Source: Paenibacillus hemerocallicola (GTDB lineage: Bacteria; Bacillota; Bacilli; Paenibacillales; NBRC-103111). From it: a DNA stretch of 33,163 nucleotides. The DNA is taken from positions 1 to 33,163 of the forward strand of contig NZ_VDCQ01000090.1 of assembly GCF_006265175.1 (NCBI RefSeq), given 5' to 3'. The position numbers and the translations under genes are program-made. The notes under the pieces were generated by a model that saw only the letters and a program-made list of their open reading frames with translations, made no database searches and was not told where the DNA came from. This document shows positions 8,739 through 17,824 of this stretch, in pieces (the stretch's first letter is position 1; every line of letters starts with the position of its first letter).

Positions 8739-11701
8739 TAGCCTCCGGGACAATGACAGTGGAAGCAAGCATACGGCCGGACGGTCAGTTCTTTGTATGG
8801 GCAACCGCCAAAGACGGGCGTGTCGATGCTTTGACGCTGAAGCATCAATTGTTTGGATGGCACGAGGCCTCGTTTTATGGCACGACAATCCCTACCGCCG
8901 AGATGGATAGAAGATCAGGGCTGCTGTTGACTCCTGCTATGGCCGCAGAGCTGTTGGGGTCGCCTGCCGCCCTGATGCATTCCGATTTCTCTTGGGGCAG
9001 CCGGTGCTCGTCTTTGCAGCGTATCGCAATTACTCTGATAGACTGCTTGCGGCAAGGACAGTATATGCCTTCTTACTCTAAATGGCTGGCAGGGCAATGG
9101 GGTTGGAAGGCGATCGTGCCGAAAGAGAATAGGGCGACCTATGAAGAAGCGTGCCGAATGGCCGCGACAGATGGGTTAGATGATCCCGACCGCTGGCTAG
9201 ATCATATTTTGCAGGATTGGATACGAAATGATGCCAGGATCGAGGAAGCGTGGACACGTGCCGCAGGCGACCACCCGATTCTACCATCTGCGGAACATTT
9301 AAGCCAAATGAACACCTACCATCGACACTCCAGTGAAGATGACGAGTCGTACGTCATGGACGAAGAGGAATGGCTAGTCGCGATTGGTTGGAAGTCGGAC
9401 GAGGTTCCTTTTCGCACATGCTTGCGCCTGACCGAGCCGGAAATCGACAGCGATTGGCGACTGGATATCGTATTGCAGCACAAGGAAACGCCAAGTTATG
9501 TCATAGAATACGAAGCAGGCCGCTTGGGGGAACCGGACTATATGCCGGCTGATTGGGCCCCGTTTTTGCCGGACTGTGCGGAGCGGCATATTCGAAAGTG
9601 GCTGCGTCTCGTTCCATGGCTCGGAGAAGGCGAGCGACGGGTGAGTATACTGACGGACGAGCAAGCGTGGACTTTTATGAGCGAAGCCAGCCTGCGGTTG
9701 GTGCAAGCCGGGGAGATCGTGCTGCTTCCTTCCTGGTGGGAACAGGTGAAAGGGATCAAGCCAAGTCTGAAGGCGGTTATGAAATCGTCCGTGGGTGGGC
9801 CGGGACAGTCGTTGTTCGGACTGGAGCAAATCATGCAGTTCGATTGGAAAGTAGCAGTCGGAGACATGCAATTGAGCGAAGAGCAGTTCCGACTGCTCGC
9901 TTCCAAGAATAAACGGCTCATTCAGTTCCAGGGACAATGGATTCAATTGGATCCTGCTTTGTTGAAACAGGTTCAGCAAATGATGAAGCGGGTTGGCAAA
10001 AACGGCTTGTCGTTTCGCGACGTGCTGGAAATGCATCTGCTCGGAGCGGATGACGATCCGGCGGCCGGAATGGACGGGGTAAGCGATTCCGGTGCGCGGG
10101 AACAGTCGGCGGTAGTAAGCTCACAGGAGGAAAGTGAGCTTCTCGATGCTCCGTTGCGAATCGAAGTAGAGCTGAACGAGCATTTGTCCGGCCTGATCGG
10201 GCAGTTGAGCCACAATGGTCATATTCCCCGCGTGGAGTCCCCTGCCTCGTTTCAAGGCAAGCTGCGCAACTACCAAGCCGAAGGCAGCTCGTGGCTTCAC
10301 TTTTTACGCCGTTTCGGGCTCGGCGGTTGTCTGGCCGACGATATGGGCTTGGGCAAGACGGTGCAATGGATCGTTTATTTGCTGCATGTAAAGGAGACGG
10401 ACAAGCCCGACGCTCCGGCGCTGCTCATTTGCCCGACCTCGGTGCTTGGCAATTGGCAGAAGGAGCTCGAACGGTTCGCCCCTTCCCTGAACGTATATTT
10501 GCATTACGGCTCCGGTCGCGCTAAAGGGGAGGAGTTCGAGGTTCACGCCCGGAAGTACGATCTTGTTCTTACTTCGTACGCACTGGCCAATCTGGACGAA
10601 ACCGAATTGTCGGGCGTTACTTGGAGCTCGCTCTGTCTCGACGAAGCGCAGAATATTAAAAACGTGTATACGAAGCAGGCCGCGGCCGTGCGAAGTCTTC
10701 AAGCCCGGCATCGCGTCGCTTTGACCGGCACTCCGATCGAGAACAGGCTGACCGAGCTATGGTCCATCTACGATTATATGAACCCGGGCTATTTGGGCAA
10801 TCTGCCATCATTTACTCGGCGATATGTCAATCCGATTGAAAAAACAAACGATGCGGTACTCATCGGTGAAGTTCAGCGTCTCGTGCGACCATTTCTCCTG
10901 CGCAGGGTCAAGACGGATACGGCGATCCAGTTGGATTTGCCGGACAAGAACGAATCGAAGGCTTATGTGAATTTGACCGCCGAGCAGGGCTCGCTCTATG
11001 AGAATATCGTCCAGGAGCTGTTCGATAAAATCGAGAAGCTGTCGGCGATGGAACGGAGAGGCCTTATTCTTGCCACGTTGACCCGGTTGAAGCAGCTCTG
11101 CAATCATCCGGCCATGCTGCTTAAAGAGACGGGGAAGCTGCCAGCGGTGGAGCGGTCCAACAAGCTGGTCCGCCTACTGGAGATGATTCAAGAGCTGAGA
11201 GAAGAGGGGGATCGCTGTCTTGTTTTTACCCAATTTGTAGAGACAGGACATATGCTGCACGATTTGCTCGAGCGGGAGTGCGGGCAACCGGTATTTTTCC
11301 TTCATGGAGGCGTGCCGAAAGCGAGCCGCGACCGGATGGTGGAGAGTTTTCAAGATTCCAAGCGCGAGGATCACAGCGGAATATTCATTTTATCGCTGAA
11401 GGCCGGAGGGACCGGACTTAATTTGACGGGGGCGAACCACGTCTTTCATTTCGACCGCTGGTGGAATCCTGCCGTGGAGAATCAGGCGACCGACCGCGCG
11501 TTCCGTATCGGTCAGACGAAGAACGTGCAGGTGCACAAGTTCGTAACGTTGGGGACGCTGGAGGAACGCATAGATGCGATGATAGACCGCAAGCAGGGAC
11601 TCAATGAGCAAATCGTAGGCGGTGAGAACTGGATTACCGAGCTGTCTACGAACGAGCTGAAGGAGCTGTTCCGCTTGCGCAAGGAATGGATCGAATCGTG
11701 A
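8735..11701 (+). CDS. ywqA: SNF2-family DEAD/DEAH-box helicase (YwqA-like)
   Basis: An SNF2-type ATPase that probably moves along or remodels DNA-protein complexes. The cellular role of the bacterial family is not established. The 988 residues contain an N-terminal SNF2-associated region, helicase motif I (DDMGLGKTV) at about residue 536, motif II DEAQ at about 636 and LTGTPIEN at about 664. The C-terminal helicase half includes LKAGGTGLNLTGANHV and the arginine-finger motif TDRAFRIGQ at about 918-926. All core motifs look intact. The frame is open from 8648, but ATG at 8735 is preferred: it overlaps the upstream TGA, AAGGAAAG precedes it, and earlier codons overlap the end of the SWIM gene. 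Its intact state next to a broken SWIM partner is notable. Confidence 0.93.
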   Translation: MIASGTMTVEASIRPDGQFFVWATAKDGRVDALTLKHQLFGWHEASFYGTTIPTAEMDRRSGLLLTPAMAAELLGSPAALMHSDFSWGSRCSSLQRIAITLIDCLRQGQYMPSYSKWLAGQWGWKAIVPKENRATYEEACRMAATDGLDDPDRWLDHILQDWIRNDARIEEAWTRAAGDHPILPSAEHLSQMNTYHRHSSEDDESYVMDEEEWLVAIGWKSDEVPFRTCLRLTEPEIDSDWRLDIVLQHKETPSYVIEYEAGRLGEPDYMPADWAPFLPDCAERHIRKWLRLVPWLGEGERRVSILTDEQAWTFMSEASLRLVQAGEIVLLPSWWEQVKGIKPSLKAVMKSSVGGPGQSLFGLEQIMQFDWKVAVGDMQLSEEQFRLLASKNKRLIQFQGQWIQLDPALLKQVQQMMKRVGKNGLSFRDVLEMHLLGADDDPAAGMDGVSDSGAREQSAVVSSQEESELLDAPLRIEVELNEHLSGLIGQLSHNGHIPRVESPASFQGKLRNYQAEGSSWLHFLRRFGLGGCLADDMGLGKTVQWIVYLLHVKETDKPDAPALLICPTSVLGNWQKELERFAPSLNVYLHYGSGRAKGEEFEVHARKYDLVLTSYALANLDETELSGVTWSSLCLDEAQNIKNVYTKQAAAVRSLQARHRVALTGTPIENRLTELWSIYDYMNPGYLGNLPSFTRRYVNPIEKTNDAVLIGEVQRLVRPFLLRRVKTDTAIQLDLPDKNESKAYVNLTAEQGSLYENIVQELFDKIEKLSAMERRGLILATLTRLKQLCNHPAMLLKETGKLPAVERSNKLVRLLEMIQELREEGDRCLVFTQFVETGHMLHDLLERECGQPVFFLHGGVPKASRDRMVESFQDSKREDHSGIFILSLKAGGTGLNLTGANHVFHFDRWWNPAVENQATDRAFRIGQTKNVQVHKFVTLGTLEERIDAMIDRKQGLNEQIVGGENWITELSTNELKELFRLRKEWIES

Positions 11702-11715
11702 GGTGAAGAGCAGGC

Positions 11716-12054
11716 ATGTCGAAAAAGCGAAGAGAGAAAATGAAAGCGAAGGCGGCCCGGCATTCGAAGCCGGAGCGAGAAGAAGCAAGTGGGAAAGCCG
11801 CAAAGCCGGAGCCTGCGAAAGTAAGCCAAAAGACGGCGAGGCCGCAGCAGCGAGGTGCAGAAGCTGCCATCAACCGACCTGCCCACAGATCGAAGGTCTT
11901 GCCAGAAAGTGTAGCAGAGTCCCCGGCTGGAAGGGACAAGAAGACAAAGGCATCGAAGGAGTATTTAGACGCCAATGATGCTCCACATTTGAAAGGGATG
12001 TCTTCCTCATGGAGAGCCCTCTACGAAGAGATAGCGAGGAAAGCGAAAGCTTGA
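11716..12054 (+). CDS. Small, highly basic protein of unknown function
   Basis: A 112-residue protein dominated by Lys, Arg, Ala and Glu. It starts MSKKRREKMKAKAARHSKPE, has a disordered Pro/Gln/Lys middle and ends in a short Trp-containing helical piece (SSSWRALYEEIARKAKA). The charge suggests nucleic-acid binding (inference). A GAGGTGA ribosome site overlaps the end of the helicase gene and lies about 10 bases before the ATG, so it is the last gene of the helicase operon, just before a bidirectional terminator. A competing frame from GTG 11703 is also open, but it lacks comparable start spacing. Confidence 0.65.
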   Translation: MSKKRREKMKAKAARHSKPEREEASGKAAKPEPAKVSQKTARPQQRGAEAAINRPAHRSKVLPESVAESPAGRDKKTKASKEYLDANDAPHLKGMSSSWRALYEEIARKAKA

Positions 12055-12075
12055 CTAAGGTCTGCATAGAAAAAC

Positions 12076-12118
12076 AAAAAACCATCAGTCAACGCAGAGG
12101 TTGACGATGGTTTTTGTT
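12076..12118. terminator. Bidirectional terminator between convergent operons
   Basis: The hairpin pairs AAAACCATCAGTCAAC with GTTGACGATGGTTTTT, with one bulged base. An A-run lies on the left and a T-run on the right, so it can end both the plus-strand helicase operon and the minus-strand SLH gene that stops at 12129. Confidence 0.9.
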
Positions 12119-12128
12119 TGCCATTCTG

Positions 12129-13844
12129 TTAGTCCATGAAATTCAACGAAAGCAGAACTCGCTTAAGCATCGTAACGGTTTGGGCGCGTGTTGCAAAACC
12201 GTAGGTTTCGAGGGTATCGTTAGTCATACCTTGTACGAAACCTGCGGAAATCGCTCCGGCTACTTCCTTTTGACCCCATACGATCTCGTTGGCATCGGAC
12301 CAACGGGACAATATGTTCGTTTGCTCGGTGTCAGTCACGTTTACGGTACCACCTGCATAACGGTAAGCTCTCACGACGATTGCCGCAAGCTCTTCGCGCG
12401 TAATAGGGGCGTCGGGACGGAACATATCGTCCTCATAGCCGTTGATGATACCGGCCTTGGCCGCCGCAGCGATCATGCCGGAATACCAGCTTCCGCGGCC
12501 AACGTCGCTGAAGTAGGTACCGTCGGTCACATCGACCAAGCCGAAAGCGCGAGTAGTGAAAGCAACGAATTCGGCACGAGTCAGATTGCGATCCGGTTCG
12601 AAGGTGGTGTCGGTCATCCCCTCAACGATTAGCTTGCTGGCAAGCTGCTCGATGTTGGACTGAGCCCAGTGAGAGGCAGTGTCGTTAAATGTTTTGTTTA
12701 GTTCCAATACGGTATAAATACTATTACCTGTCCGCCAAAATGCCGCTTCCGTAGAAGAAATCGATCCTGGCACGAAGTGTAATTGCTTCGTATCCGGATT
12801 ATAGAGAGCGATTGTGGCAGTCTGAACAGGACGTTCCTTAAGCGGGATTTTCCGCTTCACATATTGATCGAAATTAGCGATGTTCATTGTGGCGCCGCTC
12901 GCGCCTTCAATTGCGAAGCTCATTTCGAACGCATCCGAAAGCGGCTTGCCGCCGATTTTCTTGATTACGTCTGCAACCTCTGCTGCTTTATCGCCGGTAA
13001 GCGCATAGAGAGCAACATGGAGCTTCATATCGCTGACATTGGTCTGCACTTTATCCGCCAATTCGGTCAAATCGATAGCGGAGAGCGGAAGAATGTAGGT
13101 ACCATGGTCGGTCACAATGTTAAGAATCGATTTCGGATTAGCATCCACGAGAGCGGATGCCGGAATGGCAACCTTGTCGCCGGTTACTTTGATCGTCACT
13201 TCCGTATACTTGTTCAATGCCGCTCTTAGCTTGTCGGCATCGACCGTACCATTGGAAGCTTCAATTACATCGGAAACGTCTCCCGATTGTCCGGGGCCGC
13301 CAGTGCCGCCGTCAGATCCGCCATTTCCGCTTCCGCCGTTAGAACCGCCGCCGGTATTACCGCCTCCACCGTTGCCGGAACCGCCGCTTCCGGAGCCGTT
13401 ATTGCCTCCGTCATCTTCGCCCCCATCATCAGACTCGGAGTCCCGATAAATATTGCCGGTAACATCGCTTGTGCCGTATTTGAAATAAACGACATCGTAA
13501 ACGGAGTTGATAACTGTGGCATTCGGAATAGTATATGTAGATACTCCGTTTGCGTATGAAGCGAATGAGACGGTCACATCTTGGAGATGCTCGCCGTTGG
13601 CGGCGTAGACTCCGACCGATACTTGCGGCTGACCGTAAACGGTCTGTCCAACCGACCCGTCAAACTTAATTTGACCGGAGACAATCCCATCGCTGGCGAA
13701 ATTGCCATTGAACACGATGGCGGCTGAAGCCAGAACAGGAACGAGCATCGATAATAGCAGCAGCACAAGTACAAAGGCAGATGTTTTTTTCAGCACCTTG
13801 TTGGTAAACAATGGTTTCTCGCTCCTTTTCGTTTCACTGCTCAT
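12129..13844 (-). CDS. SLH-domain surface protein (paralogue 1)
   Basis: An exported 571-residue protein. The signal peptide is at about residues 13-42 (KKTSAFVLVLLLLSMLVPVL, cleavage near ASA). An N-terminal beta-rich module at about 43-134 is shared with paralogue 2. A Gly/Ser/Asn linker at 135-190 follows. A conserved central module at about 195-385 is present in all three paralogues, and three SLH repeats lie at about 387-430, 445-490 and 513-558. The SLH signature tripeptides are LTRAE, ITREE and ATRAQ, the type that binds pyruvylated secondary cell-wall polymer. The start at 13844 follows GGGGGGAGGTGA. A second ribosome site (AAAAGGAGC) and an in-frame TTG at 13811 lie just downstream. 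SLH at the C-terminus anchors it at the wall; the outer modules have no recognised activity. Confidence 0.93.
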   Translation of the reverse strand: MSSETKRSEKPLFTNKVLKKTSAFVLVLLLLSMLVPVLASAAIVFNGNFASDGIVSGQIKFDGSVGQTVYGQPQVSVGVYAANGEHLQDVTVSFASYANGVSTYTIPNATVINSVYDVVYFKYGTSDVTGNIYRDSESDDGGEDDGGNNGSGSGGSGNGGGGNTGGGSNGGSGNGGSDGGTGGPGQSGDVSDVIEASNGTVDADKLRAALNKYTEVTIKVTGDKVAIPASALVDANPKSILNIVTDHGTYILPLSAIDLTELADKVQTNVSDMKLHVALYALTGDKAAEVADVIKKIGGKPLSDAFEMSFAIEGASGATMNIANFDQYVKRKIPLKERPVQTATIALYNPDTKQLHFVPGSISSTEAAFWRTGNSIYTVLELNKTFNDTASHWAQSNIEQLASKLIVEGMTDTTFEPDRNLTRAEFVAFTTRAFGLVDVTDGTYFSDVGRGSWYSGMIAAAAKAGIINGYEDDMFRPDAPITREELAAIVVRAYRYAGGTVNVTDTEQTNILSRWSDANEIVWGQKEVAGAISAGFVQGMTNDTLETYGFATRAQTVTMLKRVLLSLNFMD

Positions 13845-13865
13845 CTCACTGATTCACCTCCCCCC
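13809..13865 (-). promoter_or_regulatory. Tandem ribosome sites and starts, SLH paralogue 1
   Basis: Minus strand, in order of translation: GGGGGGAGGTGA (13865-13854), ATG at 13844, then AAAAGGAGC (13829-13821) and an in-frame TTG at 13811. Use of the second start would remove 11 residues and leave a compact signal peptide beginning at FTNKVLKKTS. Confidence 0.5.
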
Positions 13866-13921
13866 ATTAGATCATCATCTTCCTTTTACCCAGCTAACCT
13901 ATAAATGAAACATGTCATTAC

Positions 13922-13968
13922 AAAAATAAAAACGAAACCCCCGCTTCCGAGATGGAAGCAAGGGTTTC
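13922..13968 (-). terminator. Terminator of SLH paralogue 2
   Basis: On the minus strand, GAAACCC-TTGCTTCC pairs with GGAAGCGG-GGGTTTC across a short loop, followed by a T-rich tract (TTTTTATTTTT). Its sequence resembles the hairpin after paralogue 3, as expected if the gene and its terminator were duplicated together. Confidence 0.88.
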
Positions 13969-13986
13969 ATCTTAGGAACGTATCAA

Positions 13987-15627
13987 TTAATCGATGAATT
14001 TCACTTCAGCCAGGAAACGTTTCAGCATGGCTGCCGTTTGGGCACGCGTTGCTTGTCCGTTAGTTTCCAGCGTCGTGTCGGTCATGCCGTTCACGAGTCC
14101 GGCTTTAATCGCCTTGGCTACTTCAAGCTGGCCCCAGACGATTTTATTCGCATCCGACCATTGACTCAAAATTTGTGCCTGGGCAGAAGCATCAACCTCT
14201 ACTTTGCCGCCGGCATACTCGAAAGATCTTACGACCATGGCTGAAAGCTCTTCACGAGTAATTTGAGCGTTCGGACGGAACGTACCATCTTCATAGCCAT
14301 CCACGATGCCAGCCTTAGCAGCCGCATTCACAACACCTGTATACCAAGCGCCAGACGTTACATCATTGAAGTAATTGGCAGATGTAACAGTGCTCAGACC
14401 AAGCGAGCGAACGACCAATGCCGCAAATTCTGCACGAGTGATATTGCGATCCGGCTCAAACGTAGTATCGGTCACGCCATCCACGATCAGCTTGCTGGCC
14501 AGCAGCTCGATGTCTTTTTGTCCCCAATGGGATGCGATGTCACTGAACGATTTGTCCAGTTCGATAACCGTATACACGCTGTTGCCTGCCCGCCAGAATT
14601 CGGCTTCCGTGGAAGATACTAATCCAGGAACGAAGCTAAGCGATTTCGTATCGGCGTTGTACATGGCTACAGTTGCATTTTTCGTCTTCTCGGTCGTCAC
14701 AGGAATTTTGCGTTTCACGTAACGGTCGAAGGAGTCGATTGCGGCAGTTTTGTCATTGTCGCCTTCGATCGAGATGCTGAAATCCGTTGCGTCGGCAAGA
14801 GCTTTACCACCGAGGGCCGTAATAGCGCTCGATATGGCTTGGGCGTCATCACCGGTAAGTTCTTTGATGCTGACGGTCAGTTTCAAGTCTTCCACATCGG
14901 TTTCGACAGATTTGGCCAAAGCATCAAAGTCAAATGCATCGAGAGGAAGGCTGTATGCACCGTTATCGGTTTCGATAATCAGGGTAGAGCCTTCTTTCGC
15001 GTTCAACAGTGCAGAGACTGGAATCGAAACGGTGTCTCCCGTAACTTTGATCGTTACTTCCGTATAGCTGCTGAATGCATTTTTCAGTTCATTGGCGCTA
15101 ACGGTTCCATTGGAGGTCGAAATGGTGCTGCCGGATGTCCAGCCGCCACCGCCACCAATCCAACCGCCGCCGCCACCAATCGGAGGTGCCGGTTGACGGT
15201 ATACGATGTTTGTTACATTATTGTCATCGTACTTAAAGTAGACGCCGTCGTATACGGAGTTGATTACCGTATTGCCAGGAATATTGAAATAAGTGGCTCC
15301 ATTGCTATAGCTCGCGTACGTTACGGTAACGGTAGTGATGTACTGGCCATTTTTTCCATAAACGGAAAGCGTAACGTCATCTTGTCCGTAGACATCATCG
15401 CCAACGGTTCCGTTAAAATAAACTTGACCGGAGACCGTTCCGTTCGAGTTGAATGTGCCGGTAAAGTATACGGCCGCGGAAGCAAGAACCGGAACCAGCA
15501 TCGATATTATCATCATGGCGATCAGAAAACCGGACGTCTTTTTAAGTATGGTTTTGTTAAACAATCGTCTCCCGCTCCTTTCCTTTTTTCTCTTTGTATT
15601 TTCGGGGAGTAAGCTTGGCCTATTCAA
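13987..15627 (-). CDS. SLH-domain surface protein (paralogue 2)
   Basis: The closest relative of paralogue 1 in the window. It has the signal peptide KKTSGFLIAMMIISMLVPVL, the same N-terminal beta-rich module (starting VYFTGTFNSNGTVSGQVYF), a short Gly/Trp-rich linker (GGGGGWIGGGGGW), the shared central module and three SLH repeats with ITRAE, ITREE and ATRAQ. The frame is open from an ATG at 15660, but no ribosome site precedes that ATG. AAAGGAGGTG (15646-15637) instead lies 9 bases before TTG 15627, which I chose. A second site, AAAGGAGC, precedes an in-frame TTG at 15564. The start is uncertain but the mature protein is not affected. Convergent and divergent neighbours are absent: all three SLH genes point the same way. 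Confidence 0.92.
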   Translation of the reverse strand: MNRPSLLPENTKRKKERSGRRLFNKTILKKTSGFLIAMMIISMLVPVLASAAVYFTGTFNSNGTVSGQVYFNGTVGDDVYGQDDVTLSVYGKNGQYITTVTVTYASYSNGATYFNIPGNTVINSVYDGVYFKYDDNNVTNIVYRQPAPPIGGGGGWIGGGGGWTSGSTISTSNGTVSANELKNAFSSYTEVTIKVTGDTVSIPVSALLNAKEGSTLIIETDNGAYSLPLDAFDFDALAKSVETDVEDLKLTVSIKELTGDDAQAISSAITALGGKALADATDFSISIEGDNDKTAAIDSFDRYVKRKIPVTTEKTKNATVAMYNADTKSLSFVPGLVSSTEAEFWRAGNSVYTVIELDKSFSDIASHWGQKDIELLASKLIVDGVTDTTFEPDRNITRAEFAALVVRSLGLSTVTSANYFNDVTSGAWYTGVVNAAAKAGIVDGYEDGTFRPNAQITREELSAMVVRSFEYAGGKVEVDASAQAQILSQWSDANKIVWGQLEVAKAIKAGLVNGMTDTTLETNGQATRAQTAAMLKRFLAEVKFID

Positions 15628-15646
15628 GATCAGAGACACCTCCTTT
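15562..15646 (-). promoter_or_regulatory. Tandem ribosome sites and starts, SLH paralogue 2
   Basis: Minus strand order: AAAGGAGGTG (15646-15637), TTG at 15627, then AAAGGAGC (15581-15574) and in-frame TTG at 15564. The second site and its TTGTTTA context are nearly the same as in paralogue 1. Confidence 0.5.
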
Positions 15647-15813
15647 CGATAGATTGCCATCTTCCATTACCCTAGATATATATGTTCGAAACAGATGGGA
15701 ATTTATAAGGGGGTTGGAAGAAAAATTCCATTTGATAAAATTTGGATGCTACCGACTGAAACCAAATGTGGGGAGCGAATCGTATAAACAAAATTAGGCA
15801 ATCACTATGAGCA

Positions 15814-15853
15814 TAAAGAAAAACCCTCGCTTCCGCGAGGGAAGTGAGGGTTT
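15814..15853 (-). terminator. Terminator of SLH paralogue 3
   Basis: On the minus strand, AAACCCTCACTTCC pairs with GGAAGCGAGGGTTT (one G-U pair) around a small loop, followed by TTCTTTA. It lies 19 bases after the paralogue 3 stop. Confidence 0.9.
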
Positions 15854-15871
15854 GTAGCAGCATTGCAAGAA

Positions 15872-17701
15872 TTAGTCGATGAATTCAACTTTCGACAAGA
15901 AACGTTTCAGCATCGTCGCAGATTGAGCGCGAGTAGCTTGTCCGTCCGTTTCGAGAGTCGTATCCGTCAATCCGTCCATCAGACCGACATAAAGTGCGAG
16001 GGCGATTTCTCTTTGAGCCCAAACAATTTTGTCGGTGTCTGCATATTTCGAGAAAGCTTTGGAGATTGTACCTTGATCGACGGCGACTTTGCCATCGGCG
16101 AACTCGTAAGCGCGGACAATCATAGCTGCCAGCTCTTCACGATTGATTTGGACTTGCGGGCGGAACGAACCGTCTTCATACCCGTCGACGATACCTGCTT
16201 GCATTGCAGCGCCTACAGCGCCGTCGAACCAGTCAGCTGATTTTACGTCGCTGAATTTAGCAGCACTTGCAACTGGAGACAGACCCAGCGAACGAACGAC
16301 CAATGCCGCGAACTCGGCACGGGTAATGTTACGCTCCGCTTCGAATGTAGTATCCGTGGCACCGTTCACAATCATCTTGCTGGCCAGCAGCTCAATGTCG
16401 GCTTTTGCCCAGTGAGACGAAATATCGCTGAACGTTTTGTTGTATTCAACGACCGTGTACACGCTATTGCCTGTACGCCAGAATTCGGCTTCCGTATCGG
16501 AGATCGAACTAGGAACGAAGCTGAAGGTTTTGGTTGCCGGATCGTACAACAATACGACAGCGTTTTTGCTTGGCTTGGAGTTAAGTTTAATAATACGCTT
16601 CACGTATTGATTGAAGGAAGTAATGGACGTTTTCTTGCCATCTTTGCCTTCAAACGTGATGCTGAAATCAACCGCGTCTGCCAAAGCTTTGCCGCCCACA
16701 GCAGTTACTGCGCCGGATACGGCTGTAGCGTCACTTCCTGTAAGCTTCTTGATGTTTACTGTGAACTTAAGATCGTTCACGGAAATGCCAAGCTCCTTAG
16801 CCAGGGCATCAAAATCGAATACCGACAAAGGAAGTACATATGTTCCGCTATCCGTTTTGATCACAAGAGTGGAATCGGAGTTCTTCGCAGCATCCAAGAG
16901 CCCGGATACCGGAATTGTAACGGTCTCGCCTTTTACCACAAGGGTGACTTCGGCTTTGTTTGCGAAAGCACTCTTTAAAGTGCTTGCATCAACTTGACCA
17001 TTGGATACATTGATGGAGCCGTCGGTGTTCGTCGAGTTACCGGAAGATCCGCCGCCCCAGCCGCCGCCAATGACTCCACCAGACTGGGTTCTCGTGTTTA
17101 CCAAAAGAGTCTGTGGAGTGCTCTTATTACCAAATGCATCAACAGCTTCTACTTTGAAAGTGTACATAGTATTCGCGGCAAGGCCTGAGATACTGTAGGT
17201 TTGACCGGTTACTGAATCACTTTTTAAAGTATCATTTTGATACACATGGTAAGTGACACTGGTTTTATTGTCAGTTGCTTTGGGCCAGTTCAAATCCACC
17301 GAGCTCACCGTAATATTGGAAGCGGTCATTGGACCAGCAGCCCAAGTTGGAGCCGTATTGTCATACACGGCAGTGTATACGTCTGCATTCACGCTAGGCG
17401 CTTTGAGAGTGACAAAGCCATAAGTGTCAACCTGAGCCGCTTGAATACTCCACTCATACCCGCTACTAGGCAAGTATACGGTAGGAACAACAGCAATCAA
17501 GGTGCCGTCCGGCGAGTAAATGCTGACGGTAACTCCATCTGAGGAGTATGTATCGGAATAAACGGTCCCCGAAACGTTTTGTCCATCATAAGTCACATTC
17601 TTGAAACCGGATGCTCCAAAAGCAATAACAGGCATAAGCGCGGAGATCAACAAGACGGCTACCAGCAACTGAGAAACCTTTTTCATAGTCAGCTTAGACA
17701 T
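15872..17701 (-). CDS. SLH-domain surface protein with a fibronectin type III domain (paralogue 3)
   Basis: A 609-residue exported protein. The signal peptide is MKKVSQLLVAVLLISALMPV. The N-terminal region differs from paralogues 1 and 2 and includes a fibronectin type III domain at about residues 125-210 (SVDLNWPKATDN, then TYHVY, YSISGLAANTMYTFKVEAVD). A Gly-rich linker follows, then the shared central module and three SLH repeats with ITRAE, INREE and ATRAQ. The chosen ATG (17701) has AGAAAGGAGG nine bases upstream. An in-frame ATG at 17752 also follows a strong GGAGGAGGTG and would add 17 residues. The shared C-terminal two-thirds and the domain swap at the N-terminus point to duplication followed by module exchange. 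Confidence 0.93.
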   Translation of the reverse strand: MSKLTMKKVSQLLVAVLLISALMPVIAFGASGFKNVTYDGQNVSGTVYSDTYSSDGVTVSIYSPDGTLIAVVPTVYLPSSGYEWSIQAAQVDTYGFVTLKAPSVNADVYTAVYDNTAPTWAAGPMTASNITVSSVDLNWPKATDNKTSVTYHVYQNDTLKSDSVTGQTYSISGLAANTMYTFKVEAVDAFGNKSTPQTLLVNTRTQSGGVIGGGWGGGSSGNSTNTDGSINVSNGQVDASTLKSAFANKAEVTLVVKGETVTIPVSGLLDAAKNSDSTLVIKTDSGTYVLPLSVFDFDALAKELGISVNDLKFTVNIKKLTGSDATAVSGAVTAVGGKALADAVDFSITFEGKDGKKTSITSFNQYVKRIIKLNSKPSKNAVVLLYDPATKTFSFVPSSISDTEAEFWRTGNSVYTVVEYNKTFSDISSHWAKADIELLASKMIVNGATDTTFEAERNITRAEFAALVVRSLGLSPVASAAKFSDVKSADWFDGAVGAAMQAGIVDGYEDGSFRPQVQINREELAAMIVRAYEFADGKVAVDQGTISKAFSKYADTDKIVWAQREIALALYVGLMDGLTDTTLETDGQATRAQSATMLKRFLSKVEFID

Positions 17702-17774
17702 GAGGCTCTTCCTCCTTTCTCTATTAATTTTAAATGAATTTTTCTTAACCATAAGATATGGTTTCACCTCCTCC
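17699..17774 (-). promoter_or_regulatory. Tandem ribosome sites and starts, SLH paralogue 3
   Basis: Minus strand order: GGAGGAGGTG (17774-17765), ATG at 17752, then AGAAAGGAGG (17720-17711) and an in-frame ATG at 17701. The second site has the better spacing (9 bases). The first start would encode a 17-residue basic extension ahead of the signal peptide. Confidence 0.5.
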
Positions 17775-17824
17775 AATAGCTAATTGTAATGGATGGGAGG
17801 TCTTTTGAAAATAACTATTTTTTG

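Noticed and set aside
8179-8772. Minus-strand frame of 197 codons
   Set aside because: It is antisense to the SWIM gene, whose three pieces reconstruct a known protein pair; the product has no recognisable features.
11703-11978. Alternative frame for the small gene after the helicase
   Set aside because: The ribosome site spacing favours ATG 11716; the alternative product is a low-complexity shadow of the same bases.
13117-13449. Proline-rich plus-strand frame
   Set aside because: It is the complement of the Gly/Ser linker of SLH paralogue 1, so the Pro run is a reading artefact.
14839-15612. Plus-strand frame of 257 codons opposite SLH paralogue 2
   Set aside because: It mirrors the repeats of the minus-strand gene; the opposite strand has SLH motifs, a signal peptide and a terminator.
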